A stretch of 55,365 nucleotides of DNA from Nostocaceae cyanobacterium (GTDB lineage Bacteria; Cyanobacteriota; Cyanobacteriia; Cyanobacteriales; Nostocaceae): positions 1-55,365 of the forward strand of contig JASJCY010000014.1 of assembly GCA_030065825.1 (NCBI GenBank), read 5' to 3'. Each line of letters starts with the position of its first letter. Within the stretch, counting starts at the first letter, position 1. Positions 17,061-25,577 of this stretch are shown here, piece by piece. Position numbers and translations under genes: made by a program. The notes beneath the pieces were generated by a model. The model worked only from the letters and a program-made list of their open reading frames with translations, searched no databases and was not told the origin of the DNA.

Positions 17061-17299
17061 GCCTAGGATTAAAATCCCAGGCTAATAAACAAAGTCTGAT
17101 AAATCAGACTAGGTAAAAATTTCGGCGTTGTTCAATCCGTGTATGATGCATGATTTTGCATGATTCCAAAACCCTCCCTCCAGAGGTTGCACTGCAAAGT
17201 TTCTACACCCAGATTCATACTTCAAATCAGCAACGCCAAAATTTCAGTGCGTTTTAACGTACTTGGTTTATGGGTTCCTTGAAATTTATTTCAAGGTGG
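17061..17299. repeat. Composite triple-hairpin repeat, copy 2 (interrupted)
   Basis: Same three palindromes in the same order as 13120-13236: GCCTAGGATTAAAATCCCAG, AGTCTGATAAATCAGACT and CCTTGAAATTTATTTCAAGG. The copy is split by a 114-bp MITE at 17124-17237. The rest of 16897-17328 is non-coding and should include the CHAT operon promoter. Confidence 0.8.
17124..17237. mobile_element. 114-bp MITE with GGCGTTG ends and an 8-bp target duplication
   Basis: The element begins GGCGTTGTTCAATCCGTGTA and ends GATTCATACTTCAAATCAGCAACGCC in two parts (TTCATACTTCAAATC and AGCAACGCC), giving imperfect inverted ends. It is flanked on both sides by AAAATTTC (17116-17123 and 17238-17245). Removing the element and one AAAATTTC restores the uninterrupted repeat seen at 13120, which is strong evidence for insertion. 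Confidence 0.85.
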
Positions 17300-17328
17300 G
17301 TTGCTTAGCTAAACACGATTATTTTAAA

Positions 17329-18714
17329 TCAAACTACTTTGGCTGAAATTACTCCCATTTCTGACAAAGCTGCTGCTACCCGTAATATTGAAGCTTCGTT
17401 GTATGGTGCAGCGATTAACTGCACTCCCAAAGGTAAACCATCAGCACCCTGCACAGGAACAGATAACACGGGTAAACCAATAAATGATAATGGTTGGGTA
17501 AATAATCCCAAATGGGGACGCACGAGGATTTCTTCACCGTCTAAAATCATGGTTTGCTGTCCAATTAGGGGTGCGGAAATGGGGGTAGTAGGTGCGAGAA
17601 TCACATCGACATTTGCAAAGATTTCCCTCACCTTATCTCTATACCATCTGCGGAAACGCTGGGCTTGTATATACCAACTGCTGGGGATTAATGCACCTGC
17701 AAGAAATCTATCCCTTGTAGCTGGATCGAAGTCTTGGGGACGGTTGCGTAATTTCTCTAAATGTAGATTCGCCCCCTCCGTAGCAGTAATTACAAAAGCT
17801 GCTGCCTTAGCGCGATGTGCTTCTGGTATACTTACATACTGACTTACATTTAATACCTCAGCGACTTTTTGCACTGCTGACAAAGCTTCTGGTGCTGCTT
17901 TTTGGGTGAAATAATCCCCAACGATGGCAATTCTCATCCCTTCGATACCTTGATTTATTTGTGACAAACAGGGTTCTGGTGGACGTTTAGTACAAACTGG
18001 ATCGCGTTTATCTTCTCCCTGAAGCACATCAAACACTGTAGCAATCTCAGCCACGGAACCCGCAAAGGGTCCAATATGGTCAAAACTACTAGAAAATAAA
18101 GCTACACCAGCACGGGATAATCTCCCATAAGTGGGTTTAAAACCAAATACACCGCACAAAGCCGCAGGTACGCGAATGGAACCGTTAGTATCCGAACCCA
18201 ACGTCAAGGGAACCAAACCCCCAGCCACAGCAGCAGCGGAACCACCGGAGGAACCACCAGCAACCCGGTTTAAGTCATGGGGGTTGTGGGTAGCACCGTA
18301 ATGGGAATTTTCCGTGACAAACCCGTAAGCGTACTCATCCATATTTAACGCACCCACGAGTATCGCACCTGCTTGTTTTAACTTGGTTACCGCTGTTGCA
18401 TCTTGGGTAGCTGGAGGGTTTTCCGCATTAATTTTCGCACCTGCAAGGGTAGTTATCCCGGCAATATCAAACAGATTTTTGACAGCGAAGGGGACACCAG
18501 CAAGTAAACCGGGATTTTTCCCTGCTGCAATTTCCCTGTCAATCCTGGCTGCGTCTTCTAAAGCCGTATCAGCAGTGATACTTGTGAAACAGTTTAACTC
18601 CTGATTCCTGGCTGCAATTCGTTGTAAGGCTGCTTGGGTAACTTCTAATGCGGTGATCTGGCGATCGCGCACCGCAGCGGCTATAGATACAGCGTTGGTT
18701 AAGTCTAGGTTCAT
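17329..18714 (-). CDS. AtzE-type amidase (amidase signature family)
   Basis: A 461-residue amidase-signature hydrolase. The Ser-cisSer-Lys triad is intact: Lys in GVPFAVKNLFD, the [14 protein letters not shown] loop and the nucleophile area GSDTNGSIRVPAALCGVFG. The start LDLTNAVSIAAAVRDRQITA and the FKPTYGRLSRAGVALFSSSF region resemble AtzE (1-carboxybiuret hydrolase-type) proteins, which act on urea-derived amides. AtzE usually works with a tiny AtzG-type partner; none is recognised beside this gene. It is clearly distinct from gatA at 27675, although both belong to one superfamily. Amide hydrolysis is secure from motifs; the exact substrate is inference. Flanked by repeats on both sides. 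Confidence 0.82.
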   Translation of the reverse strand: MNLDLTNAVSIAAAVRDRQITALEVTQAALQRIAARNQELNCFTSITADTALEDAARIDREIAAGKNPGLLAGVPFAVKNLFDIAGITTLAGAKINAENPPATQDATAVTKLKQAGAILVGALNMDEYAYGFVTENSHYGATHNPHDLNRVAGGSSGGSAAAVAGGLVPLTLGSDTNGSIRVPAALCGVFGFKPTYGRLSRAGVALFSSSFDHIGPFAGSVAEIATVFDVLQGEDKRDPVCTKRPPEPCLSQINQGIEGMRIAIVGDYFTQKAAPEALSAVQKVAEVLNVSQYVSIPEAHRAKAAAFVITATEGANLHLEKLRNRPQDFDPATRDRFLAGALIPSSWYIQAQRFRRWYRDKVREIFANVDVILAPTTPISAPLIGQQTMILDGEEILVRPHLGLFTQPLSFIGLPVLSVPVQGADGLPLGVQLIAAPYNEASILRVAAALSEMGVISAKVV

Positions 18715-18776
18715 GTTGGTAGATGGGAATGAAAGGGAACAGGGAACAGAGAACAGGGAACAGGAAACAGGAAAAC

Positions 18777-18894
18777 TATAGCGGTTTTAAAATTAAACCT
18801 CACCCCGGAACCAAAGCCACCCCTCTCCTTACTAAGGAGAGGGGAAGGGGGTGAGGTTCAGGTCCGTATTGCACAAAGCGTGAAAACCGCTATA
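18777..18894. mobile_element. MITE copy 3 (TATAGCGG family)
   Basis: Starts TATAGCGGTTTTAAAATTAA and ends GTGAAAACCGCTATA, with arms AACCTCACCCC and GGGGGTGAGGTT around CTCTCCTTACTAAGGAGAG. TA flanks both ends. Its left arm is shorter than in the other copies. Confidence 0.78.
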
Positions 18895-18970
18895 GGTTTT
18901 CGCCCACAAGGGGTGTTGGTGTAGCGGGACGAAGTCCGGTTTAAAACCTTGCTTCGGCGCTAACTTTCCC

Positions 18971-19001
18971 CCTGTTCCCTGTTCCCTGTTCCCTGTTCCC
19001 T
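18971..19001. repeat. Tandem 7-mer repeat (CTGTTCC)
   Basis: Four consecutive CTGTTCC-type heptamers just downstream of the MoxR gene. A related ACAGGGAACAG run lies at 18738-18770 on the other side of the MITE. Confidence 0.65.
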
Positions 19002-19006
19002 CTTAA

Positions 19007-20161
19007 TTAACTCACCTCTCTGCAAGCCCTATATAAATCTTTCCACCCTTCCCTTTCCTTGACCACCGTCTCCAAATACTCCTTCCACACCACCTTATCC
19101 TGCACTGGATCTTTAATCACCGCCCCAACTAACCCAGAAGCCACATCCTCTGCACTTAAACAGCCATCGCCAAAATGCGCCGCCAAAGCCATCCCACTAT
19201 TCACCACAGAAATAGCTTCCGCCGTACTTAAAGTTCCGCTAGGGGACTTAATCTTAGTCTTCCCATCCTCAGTTACCCCACCACGTAACTCCCGGAAAAT
19301 AGTCACAATCCGCCGCACTTCCTCCAACGCTGGGGGTTGTGCTGGTAAATCCAACACCCTACCCAAACTTTCCACCCGTCGCTGAACAATTTCCACTTCC
19401 TCATCCACCGTCTTCGGTAACGGTAACACCACCGTATTAAACCGTCGCTTCAAAGCACTAGATAAATCATTTACCCCCTTATCCCTGTCATTCGCCGTCG
19501 CAATTACACTAAACCCCTTACTGGCTTGCACCTGGGAATTTAACTCCGGCACAGGCAATGTTTTCTCAGATAAAATTGTAATCAAAGTATCCTGGACATC
19601 CGCAGGAATCCGCGTCAATTCCTCCACCCTAGCAATCTTTCCATCCTCCATTGCCCGCATCAACGGACTAGGAACCAAAGCCGCCATCGAGGGACCATCC
19701 GCCAACAATCTAGCATAATTCCAACCATAGCGAATCGCCTCCTCACTGATTCCAGCCGTTCCCTGAATTAACAACGTCGAATCCCCCGAAATCGCCGCCG
19801 TTAAATGTTCCGAAACCCAAGACTTTGCCGTACCTGGAACCCCAATCAACAACAAAGCCCGATCCGTCGTCAGGGTCGCCACCGCAATCTCAATAATCCG
19901 CCGATCCCCAATATACTTCGGCGACACCTCAAACCCATTTTCCAACTTTCCACCCAAAACATACCTGACCACAGCCCAAGGGGACAACCTCCAATTTGGC
20001 GGACGCTTTCTCTTATCCACCTTCCCCAACTCTTCCAACTCCTGGGCAAACTGCTGTTCCGCATATTCCCTTAACAAACCCGTCTTACTTACTACTTCTT
20101 CTTCCTCCTTCCTCTGTGCGTCCTCTGTACCTCTGCGGTTCATTTTCTTCTTCTCCACCAT
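19007..20161 (-). CDS. MoxR-family AAA+ ATPase
   Basis: About 384 residues. Walker A is LLIGVPGTAKSWVSEHL, the sensor and lid regions include EELTRIPADVQDTLITILSE and FSVIATANDRDKGVNDLSSA, and ALKRRFNTVVLPLP carries the arginine finger; all fit MoxR-type ATPases that remodel protein complexes, usually with a VWA-domain partner. The ATG at 20161 overlaps the DUF5691 stop as TGATG, so this start is preferred over an in-frame GTG at 20164. The N-terminus (NRRGTEDAQRKEEE) is encoded by a repeat-like stretch seen between cyanobacterial genes. It belongs to a set with DUF5691 and SWIM genes. The expected VWA gene does not follow; an AtzE amidase does. Confidence 0.87.
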   Translation of the reverse strand: MVEKKKMNRRGTEDAQRKEEEEVVSKTGLLREYAEQQFAQELEELGKVDKRKRPPNWRLSPWAVVRYVLGGKLENGFEVSPKYIGDRRIIEIAVATLTTDRALLLIGVPGTAKSWVSEHLTAAISGDSTLLIQGTAGISEEAIRYGWNYARLLADGPSMAALVPSPLMRAMEDGKIARVEELTRIPADVQDTLITILSEKTLPVPELNSQVQASKGFSVIATANDRDKGVNDLSSALKRRFNTVVLPLPKTVDEEVEIVQRRVESLGRVLDLPAQPPALEEVRRIVTIFRELRGGVTEDGKTKIKSPSGTLSTAEAISVVNSGMALAAHFGDGCLSAEDVASGLVGAVIKDPVQDKVVWKEYLETVVKEREGWKDLYRACREVS

Positions 20162-21681
20162 CACACACCTCTCAACCCTTGAATCATCTCAAAACGAAAC
20201 TGTAACCTAGCCAAAAACCGATCAACCGTATCCCGCCAAATATCCGCAACCACAGATGTTAAACTAGCTGTAGCCTCATCGACTATCGACGGTTCCATAT
20301 ACAGAGCAAAATTCTGCAAATGCGATCGCACCTGCCAATGTAATTGTTGATTATCCTCCTGAATAATTTCCCGTATCTTTAATAACACTAAATTACTAAT
20401 TTCCCCACTCCAAGGATAACGACTTTGGCTTAACAAAGGAAAAACTGGATGTTGAGAATTCAGTGGTTCCCCTTCCCAATCTAATAATATTTGCAACATT
20501 AAAGCATTAGCACTCTCCTGGGAAAGAACAGAAAATAGCCCCTGAATTAACTGTTCTTGACTCTGAAAGCAACCGTAATCAAGATTACTGCATACTGGTA
20601 ATAAAGCCTCAGCCCATGGTACATTCTGATGGTTAATAGCAGCAGTTGCCCAACCCTCCAATAATAACTTTTCCCATTCACTATCTATAAAGCCTTGCAC
20701 TATTTCCTGCGGCTTTTTCCTCCAATTATGATTCCATACAGTCAACGGTACACAAGTAAGCATTTGCAACAACAAACTGCCTTTTTCTCCCAAAGCCGAA
20801 GTATATTTAGATTGGTCAATACCATCGCGAATCATCTCCGGCGTACAACTTTGGGGTAAGCTAACTTCTATACCCTTCTCACCGAATTGCACTAACGGTA
20901 ACACCCGTGTCGTCATCCTTTGACACAGCCGTGACTCTGGCAATTTCCCCAGCAATTTTGCCGCAACATCCCGTACCTGCTTGCGTTTGTTATCCAGTGC
21001 AGCTTCCAAAAACGGCTCATCATTCATATTTAACCCTGTTTCCAAGGCTTGCAACAAGTTAGCCCTTTCCTGGGAACTTTCCTTTTTCCAAGTTGCTTCC
21101 AACCGTTCCCGTCCCCCATCTGCATCTTCTTGTCGGAGTTTTTCAAGTGCTAATCTCCTGGCTTCTTTACTACCAGTTTCCCAAGTTTCTACGATATTTT
21201 CACTGACAACATAATTCCATTGGGGATTCTGGGACGCTAACCAAAACCCGCGCTTACCCAACACTGGTAAAATAGCTGACCGTAAATTATTTTGTCGTTT
21301 TCCCAAAGCCAATAATTCTGGCAAACACCTTGGTGGTGCTAGTTGTTTGGTAGCAGTTGCTATCCTTAACCATTCTGGCAAAACTTCCGTATGTTCCCCT
21401 TTTAGCATCATTGCCAGATATTGACCAGCTAGGGGTGTACAGTAAGGAAAATCATCTTGGGGACAGGGTTGTGATAATTTTGCTTTATCAGCTATAGATA
21501 ACTTACCAGCCTGTTGATAAAGAGCGATCGCCGCTGCTGTAGATAATAAACTCCCTTCCCTATCATTACTATCCAAACGACTTAAAACTTGATTTAGTGG
21601 ACTATCTGGAGGGGGAAGTTTAAAGGGTTGGCGTTCAGTACCAATTAATGCTGTTGAGACTATATCTTGCCAGAGATTCAT
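20161..21681 (-). CDS. DUF5691 family protein
   Basis: A 506-residue mostly helical protein beginning MNLWQDIVSTALIGTERQPF, a signature of DUF5691 proteins, followed by LSRLDSNDREGSLLSTAAAI. Helical repeats continue to the end (for example LEKLRQEDADGGRERLEATW and EPFLEAALDNKRKQVRDVAA, HEAT-like). No catalytic motif is seen. Its genes are commonly found next to MoxR ATPases and SWIM zinc-finger genes, as here, so a scaffold or adaptor role in that complex is inferred. The stop overlaps the MoxR start, implying coupled translation. The family name is from recognition of the N-terminal motif and the context. Confidence 0.72.
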   Translation of the reverse strand: MNLWQDIVSTALIGTERQPFKLPPPDSPLNQVLSRLDSNDREGSLLSTAAAIALYQQAGKLSIADKAKLSQPCPQDDFPYCTPLAGQYLAMMLKGEHTEVLPEWLRIATATKQLAPPRCLPELLALGKRQNNLRSAILPVLGKRGFWLASQNPQWNYVVSENIVETWETGSKEARRLALEKLRQEDADGGRERLEATWKKESSQERANLLQALETGLNMNDEPFLEAALDNKRKQVRDVAAKLLGKLPESRLCQRMTTRVLPLVQFGEKGIEVSLPQSCTPEMIRDGIDQSKYTSALGEKGSLLLQMLTCVPLTVWNHNWRKKPQEIVQGFIDSEWEKLLLEGWATAAINHQNVPWAEALLPVCSNLDYGCFQSQEQLIQGLFSVLSQESANALMLQILLDWEGEPLNSQHPVFPLLSQSRYPWSGEISNLVLLKIREIIQEDNQQLHWQVRSHLQNFALYMEPSIVDEATASLTSVVADIWRDTVDRFLARLQFRFEMIQGLRGV

Positions 21682-21884
21682 ATTTTTTACTAGCTTGAAA
21701 ATATGGGACGGGGAATGGGGAATGGGGAACGGGGAACAGGGAACTCTTAATTCATATCTTGCACCATTATTAACAAGACTAAAAAAACGGGTTTCTAAAC
21801 GAAAAATCGAGGTTTTGAGACTGAGAGATTTGCACTCTGACCCGGTTTTTACACCGAGTCCAAAATGGTCTTACCCCCGAAAAA

Positions 21885-22380
21885 CTCGCTTTGCGCTTAG
21901 TAATGATCTTAACCTCGAAAAACTCTAGCGCTAGAGTAATTGTCTCAACCGGGCAAAAACTCTAGCGCTATAGTAATTGTCTCAACCGGGCAAAAACTTT
22001 AGCGCTAGAGTAATGGTCACAACCCCCCAAAAAACTCTAGCGCTAGAGTAACTGTCTCGACCGGGCAAAAACTCTAGCGCTATAGTAATGGTCACAACCC
22101 CCCAAAAAACTCTAGTCATATCTTGCACCATTTTCAACAAGCACGGAGAAAGCGAGGCAGCGCGTTGGTCGGGTTCCCCGACTTAAAGCGACTGCCGGGG
22201 TTTATCAACGCTCATATTAGGGTTTTGGCAACTCAATATTTGGAATAAATCCGGTTTCTGACCCTGATGCAAGATGTGTGTCTAGCGCTAGAGTAACTGT
22301 CTCAACCGGGCAAAAACACGCTTCGCGCTTAGTAATGGTCACAACCGGGCAAAAAATCTAGCGCTATAGTAATGGTCTTA
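21885..22380. repeat. Tandem array of 37-38-bp units with CTCTAGCGCTAGAG palindrome
   Basis: About nine units. Palindrome cores at 21923, 21960, 21997, 22035 and 22072 are spaced 37, 37, 38 and 37 bases. A typical unit is CTCTAGCGCTAGAG or CTCTAGCGCTATAG followed by TAATTGTCTCAACCGGGCAA; variants have GGTCACAACCCCCC or a CGCTTTGCGCTTAG core. A 165-bp element splits the array at 22116-22280. Not CRISPR: units are contiguous with no unique spacers. The rest of 21682-22551 holds repeat debris and no gene. Confidence 0.8.
22116..22280. mobile_element. 165-bp inverted-repeat element inserted in the array (TSD TCTAG)
   Basis: Ends are TCATATCTTGCACC and GATGCAAGATGTGTG (inverted). The array sequence TCTAG occurs on both sides (22111-22115 and 22281-22285); deleting the element and one TCTAG rebuilds a normal CTCTAGCGCTAGAG unit. 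Related ends occur at about 30645 and at 43499-43617. Confidence 0.7.
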
Positions 22381-22551
22381 GATTTAAGGTGCGTTAGCCT
22401 ACGGCGTAACACACCCTACATCTTAGGAAATTCCAAATAAAAAATATCTCAAAATTTGATAGTGGTACAGGCATCCTTGTCTGTATGGATGGGAAAGCAA
22501 TTTGATTTAGATTCCCGACTTCTGGGAATAGTTAGAAATTTGAAGTAACTC

Positions 22552-23865
22552 CTAAAAATGAAAGAATTGATTTTCAGTCCATACACTCAAAGGTAAGAAT
22601 TGTTCAGCATTCCATTCCCCAAATAAAGTAATGGGATATCCAGCGCTATGCGCCAATAACTCCCAACATTCAAGAAATTTAGAAACCACAGATAATTGTT
22701 TTTTTTCGGAATCAATTATCCACCATTTACCCTTTTCATGAAAAGGAATCACATCCATAATTACTACAGGAAATTGTTCAATCCAAGGGTTGCAAGATAA
22801 AGCTTGAGCATAAGCTGCCATCATTTCTGCTATTCCTTTATATCCCGATATAGTATTGATTTGACTAGGTATACCATGCCGATTTTTAACTATGGCACGT
22901 AAAGGATAAGCACTTTCAAAAAATACTAATTCTGCATCTATACAAGTTCCGGATATCAGACTAATATCCAAACTTTGACTAACATAGGCATAATTAAGTA
23001 TAAGGGCAGCTTGTTGATTTTGTTTACTCCATAGCCAAATCCGTTGAGACTTGAGGTTATCTTGTTCTTCGACCCTTTGTCCTAATATTAGCCATTCATC
23101 TCTTACCCCCTCTTTTGTTAATAACTCTTCTTGATTTTGTGTCCAACCAATTTGAGTACGGATATCTGCTTGCATCCCAGGGGGTAAAGTTTGCAAACGT
23201 TTAAAACCTTCTACTAACAAATAAATGCGCCCTAACTGTGCTAATAATCTTTCTTCCCATCCGATGCCAGAATGGGGAATACTGCCCATTTCCCGTACTA
23301 TCCGTGCCATTCCTGACGCTTGTGCATCCACCAACCTAGCTGCGGCTGTATCCCAAAAGCTATAAGGTTGTGTCTGTGCTGTGACCAAACCCTGACGCAC
23401 CAAATCCCGCAACCATAATTCTAAATCCTCAATTCCTGCTTTTACCTTGTTGTAGCGTTCTTCGGCACGTTTGGCTTGGTTAGCCTTATTTGGTGATTTC
23501 TTTGCCTTTGCTTCCGTTTTTTTAGCCTGTTTTTCTTTACGTTTATTCAGCCATTCACTTACCCATTCTGGTGGCGTTGCTTCTGTAAAAGTACTCTTGT
23601 TACTTGCGAATATTAAAAACAAGCCCAAACCGTGTTTACACGGAAATTTTCGGCTAGGACAGGAGCATTTAAAAGCTGGTTCTGTAAGGTCAATTTGAGT
23701 TTGGTAAGGATTTTTACCACTTCCTTTGCACTCTCCCCAAAGTGCGTCCTCACTGCAACCCAATGATAACCATTTATGGGGTACAGCCAAAGCTTTACCA
23801 TTTTTCGCAGAATTGGCATCTGGTGCTAATCCTAAAACTTGTTCCTGTGTCCAGGTAGTAGACAT
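22552..23865 (-). CDS. SWIM zinc-finger protein
   Basis: A 437-residue protein. The SWIM motif is at about residues 68-81: FKCSCPSRKFPCKHGLGLFL, giving CxC...CxH zinc ligands. It opens TWTQEQVLGLAPDANSAKNG, typical of the SWIM proteins that accompany MoxR and DUF5691 genes. A lysine-rich linker lies at about 111-135, then a helical domain (DLELWLRDLVRQGLVTAQ, WDTAAARLVDAQASGMARIV). SWIM domains bind DNA or protein. Likely once in one operon with DUF5691 and MoxR, but an 870-bp repeat region now separates it from DUF5691. Confidence 0.85.
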   Translation of the reverse strand: MSTTWTQEQVLGLAPDANSAKNGKALAVPHKWLSLGCSEDALWGECKGSGKNPYQTQIDLTEPAFKCSCPSRKFPCKHGLGLFLIFASNKSTFTEATPPEWVSEWLNKRKEKQAKKTEAKAKKSPNKANQAKRAEERYNKVKAGIEDLELWLRDLVRQGLVTAQTQPYSFWDTAAARLVDAQASGMARIVREMGSIPHSGIGWEERLLAQLGRIYLLVEGFKRLQTLPPGMQADIRTQIGWTQNQEELLTKEGVRDEWLILGQRVEEQDNLKSQRIWLWSKQNQQAALILNYAYVSQSLDISLISGTCIDAELVFFESAYPLRAIVKNRHGIPSQINTISGYKGIAEMMAAYAQALSCNPWIEQFPVVIMDVIPFHEKGKWWIIDSEKKQLSVVSKFLECWELLAHSAGYPITLFGEWNAEQFLPLSVWTENQFFHF

Positions 23866-23923
23866 GGTAATTAGTAATTGGTAATTCTTAATTCATAATT
23901 CATAATTCATAATTCATAATTCC

Positions 23924-24244
23924 CTATTCCTCCTTCTCCATAATTTCCCTAGGCTCATAGTAACGGCAACCCTCACAAGGACCATTGGGATTCACAGCAC
24001 AGCGTAGATGGGCTGAACGGGCATTAAATCGGCAGGTGATGTCCCCAATTAAGAAACCCACCCCTTCTAGATAATGGCGATCGCTACCATCATTAGTGGT
24101 ATTTTGTCTTAGCCGTACACGAGTCAAATTTCTGGCTACATATCTTAAGCGTGATCGCGTTCGTTGTTGTGCCTTACGTACTAACCATAGGGAAAGCAGG
24201 GACGGTAATAAACCAATGGCAATTATTAAAAGTGTCTTTAACAC
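23924..24244 (-). CDS. Small membrane-anchored cysteine-rich protein (DUF6464-like)
   Basis: A 106-residue protein with an N-terminal membrane helix (about 4-22, TLLIIAIGLLPSLLSLWLV), a basic segment, then a conserved-looking C-terminal motif: DITCRFNARSAHLRCAVNPN followed by GPCEGCRYYE. The four cysteines and the HLRCAVNP core suggest a small metal-binding or disulphide module. I believe it matches the cyanobacterial DUF6464 family, from memory only. Upstream of the SWIM gene on the same strand, separated by about 58 bases of TAATTCA repeats, so it may share its transcript. Function unknown. Confidence 0.6.
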   Translation of the reverse strand: MLKTLLIIAIGLLPSLLSLWLVRKAQQRTRSRLRYVARNLTRVRLRQNTTNDGSDRHYLEGVGFLIGDITCRFNARSAHLRCAVNPNGPCEGCRYYEPREIMEKEE

Positions 24245-24678
24245 CTTCTATTTACCTCTTTTGTGTGCTTGTTGCCCTGGGGGTGTAATTCTACATCCTC
24301 GGGGAGATTACCACCTTTTGCCTTGCCTTGATACTAATGTAAGGGGATGGCTTAAGCGGTGTGTTAGCCCGACTCCTGAAAAAGTAAGGTGCCTGGTGCC
24401 ACTTCTATACAGGATAACTGGTAGTACGGCTATAGGAAATGAAAAATAGAAAACTAAAATTAAATTTGTCTAAATTATCAGATTTGTGTATTTCAGTAAA
24501 TGATATCTTAATGTTGTTCGTCAAGTAAATCTCTAGTCTGGGAGATAAACCAGGTTTCTTTCGGATTGAATTGAGAAGTTCTCAACACTCAACCAATAGA
24601 AACCCAGTTTCTGTGGTTTGAATTTCCTTTTTATTTAAGTCTTGATATTCAATTTTTCATAAATTTTAAACAAAGAAT
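24245..24678. other. Intergenic region, nothing identified
   Basis: About 430 bases. The left half is GC-richer and the right half AT-rich, with AAACCAGGTTTCTTT- and AAACCCAGTTTCTG-type pieces (24549-24620) of the dispersed AAACCCGGTTTCT repeat family. A structural RNA cannot be excluded by eye, but none is recognised. Confidence 0.35.
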
Positions 24679-25290
24679 CTAACATTTACAATTTTCTCGG
24701 TTTCCGATTCGATAAGTTCTACGCCATTTTTCTAACTGCTCTATAGATACCGATTTAGTGACTATATTTACCCCATTCCCACGATTTCCACGCCAAGATA
24801 CATCTGCATCTGTGGTAAAAACACCGCATTTTAATTCTTCTAAGTCAATATTCCAATATTGACTAAATCTACTTTTTAAAGTCATTACTTGCTCGAATAC
24901 TTTATTTCGATGCTTATTTCTTCTTTTTCTTTCTGTTGCTCCTTTAGCTTGTGTATCAATAAATTTAGTTTCAATTAAAAACAAGTCAAATTGAGGTGTG
25001 AGATACACAAAATCACATTTTCCCAAATCAGTGTAGTCTGCTATTGGTGATTTCTCAAACAATAGCAGTTCGCTACAAATAGGAAATAGATGTTTGATAT
25101 TTAAAAACAGATAAGATTGCAATAGTAGTTCCTTATCGTAAGGAAAACCAATTACACCCTCGAAATATCTTTTAATTTCTTCGTGAGTTTGAGGTTGTAT
25201 TCTTTTGCAATATCTAACAAATTTTTGTATTTCAGTTTCTACCATCAAAATATGACTTAGCCCCCTTGCAAATTCATAAATACTATTCAA
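24679..25290 (-). CDS. PD-(D/E)XK nuclease-like orphan protein
   Basis: A 203-residue protein with no assigned name. The core reads DLGKCDFVYLTPQFDLFLIETKFID: Asp93, a hydrophobic strand, then Glu107-Thr-Lys109, the D...ExK pattern of restriction-endonuclease-like nucleases. A basic helix follows (ATERKRRNKHRNKVFEQVM), with Gln134 placed like the QxxxY-type residue. The region before has HEEIKRYFEGVIGFPYDKEL. The fold call is inference from motif and spacing. No methylase, helicase or antitoxin gene is adjacent, so it is not an obvious restriction system; its neighbours are the SWIM/MoxR set and dnaE-C. The start could also be the ATG 15 codons downstream. Confidence 0.6.
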   Translation of the reverse strand: MNSIYEFARGLSHILMVETEIQKFVRYCKRIQPQTHEEIKRYFEGVIGFPYDKELLLQSYLFLNIKHLFPICSELLLFEKSPIADYTDLGKCDFVYLTPQFDLFLIETKFIDTQAKGATERKRRNKHRNKVFEQVMTLKSRFSQYWNIDLEELKCGVFTTDADVSWRGNRGNGVNIVTKSVSIEQLEKWRRTYRIGNRENCKC

Positions 25291-25534
25291 ATCTTCATAC
25301 CAAAAATAACATTCTTATTTGGTGGGCATCATCCGCACAAGTTCTTAAAATGATAATACAAAATATTTGATTTTACGTTTTTTTACTGATGACAAATTAG
25401 TTATTAGTTATTAGTCATTGGTAATTGGTGATTGTTTATTACTTTCATCATCGATGGGGTTACCTTATGGGGATGTTATACCCAGTTCAGGGTGTAGAGT
25501 CAAGTATTAAATCAGGTTGCAGTAATCGGAGGTC

Positions 25535-25577
25535 TAATTACCAATTACCAATTACCAATTACCAATTACCAATTACC
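25535..25577. repeat. Tandem ACCAATT repeat at the dnaE-C 3' end
   Basis: Consecutive ATTACCA/ACCAATT heptamers run up to and just into the dnaE-C stop region. An inverted TTAGTTATTAGT and TTGGTAATTGG run lies at 25396-25430. The two could form a weak hairpin. Confidence 0.6.

Noticed and set aside
21695-21928. 77-codon plus-strand frame starting MKIWDGEWGMGNG
   Set aside because: Translates GGGGAATGG repeats and array debris.
21885-22380. Possible CRISPR array
   Set aside because: Units are contiguous 37-38-mers with near-identical sequence throughout; there are no unique spacers and no cas genes.
24245-24678. Possible structural RNA in the GC-richer half of the gap
   Set aside because: No match by eye to tRNA, tmRNA, 6S, SRP or RNase P signatures.
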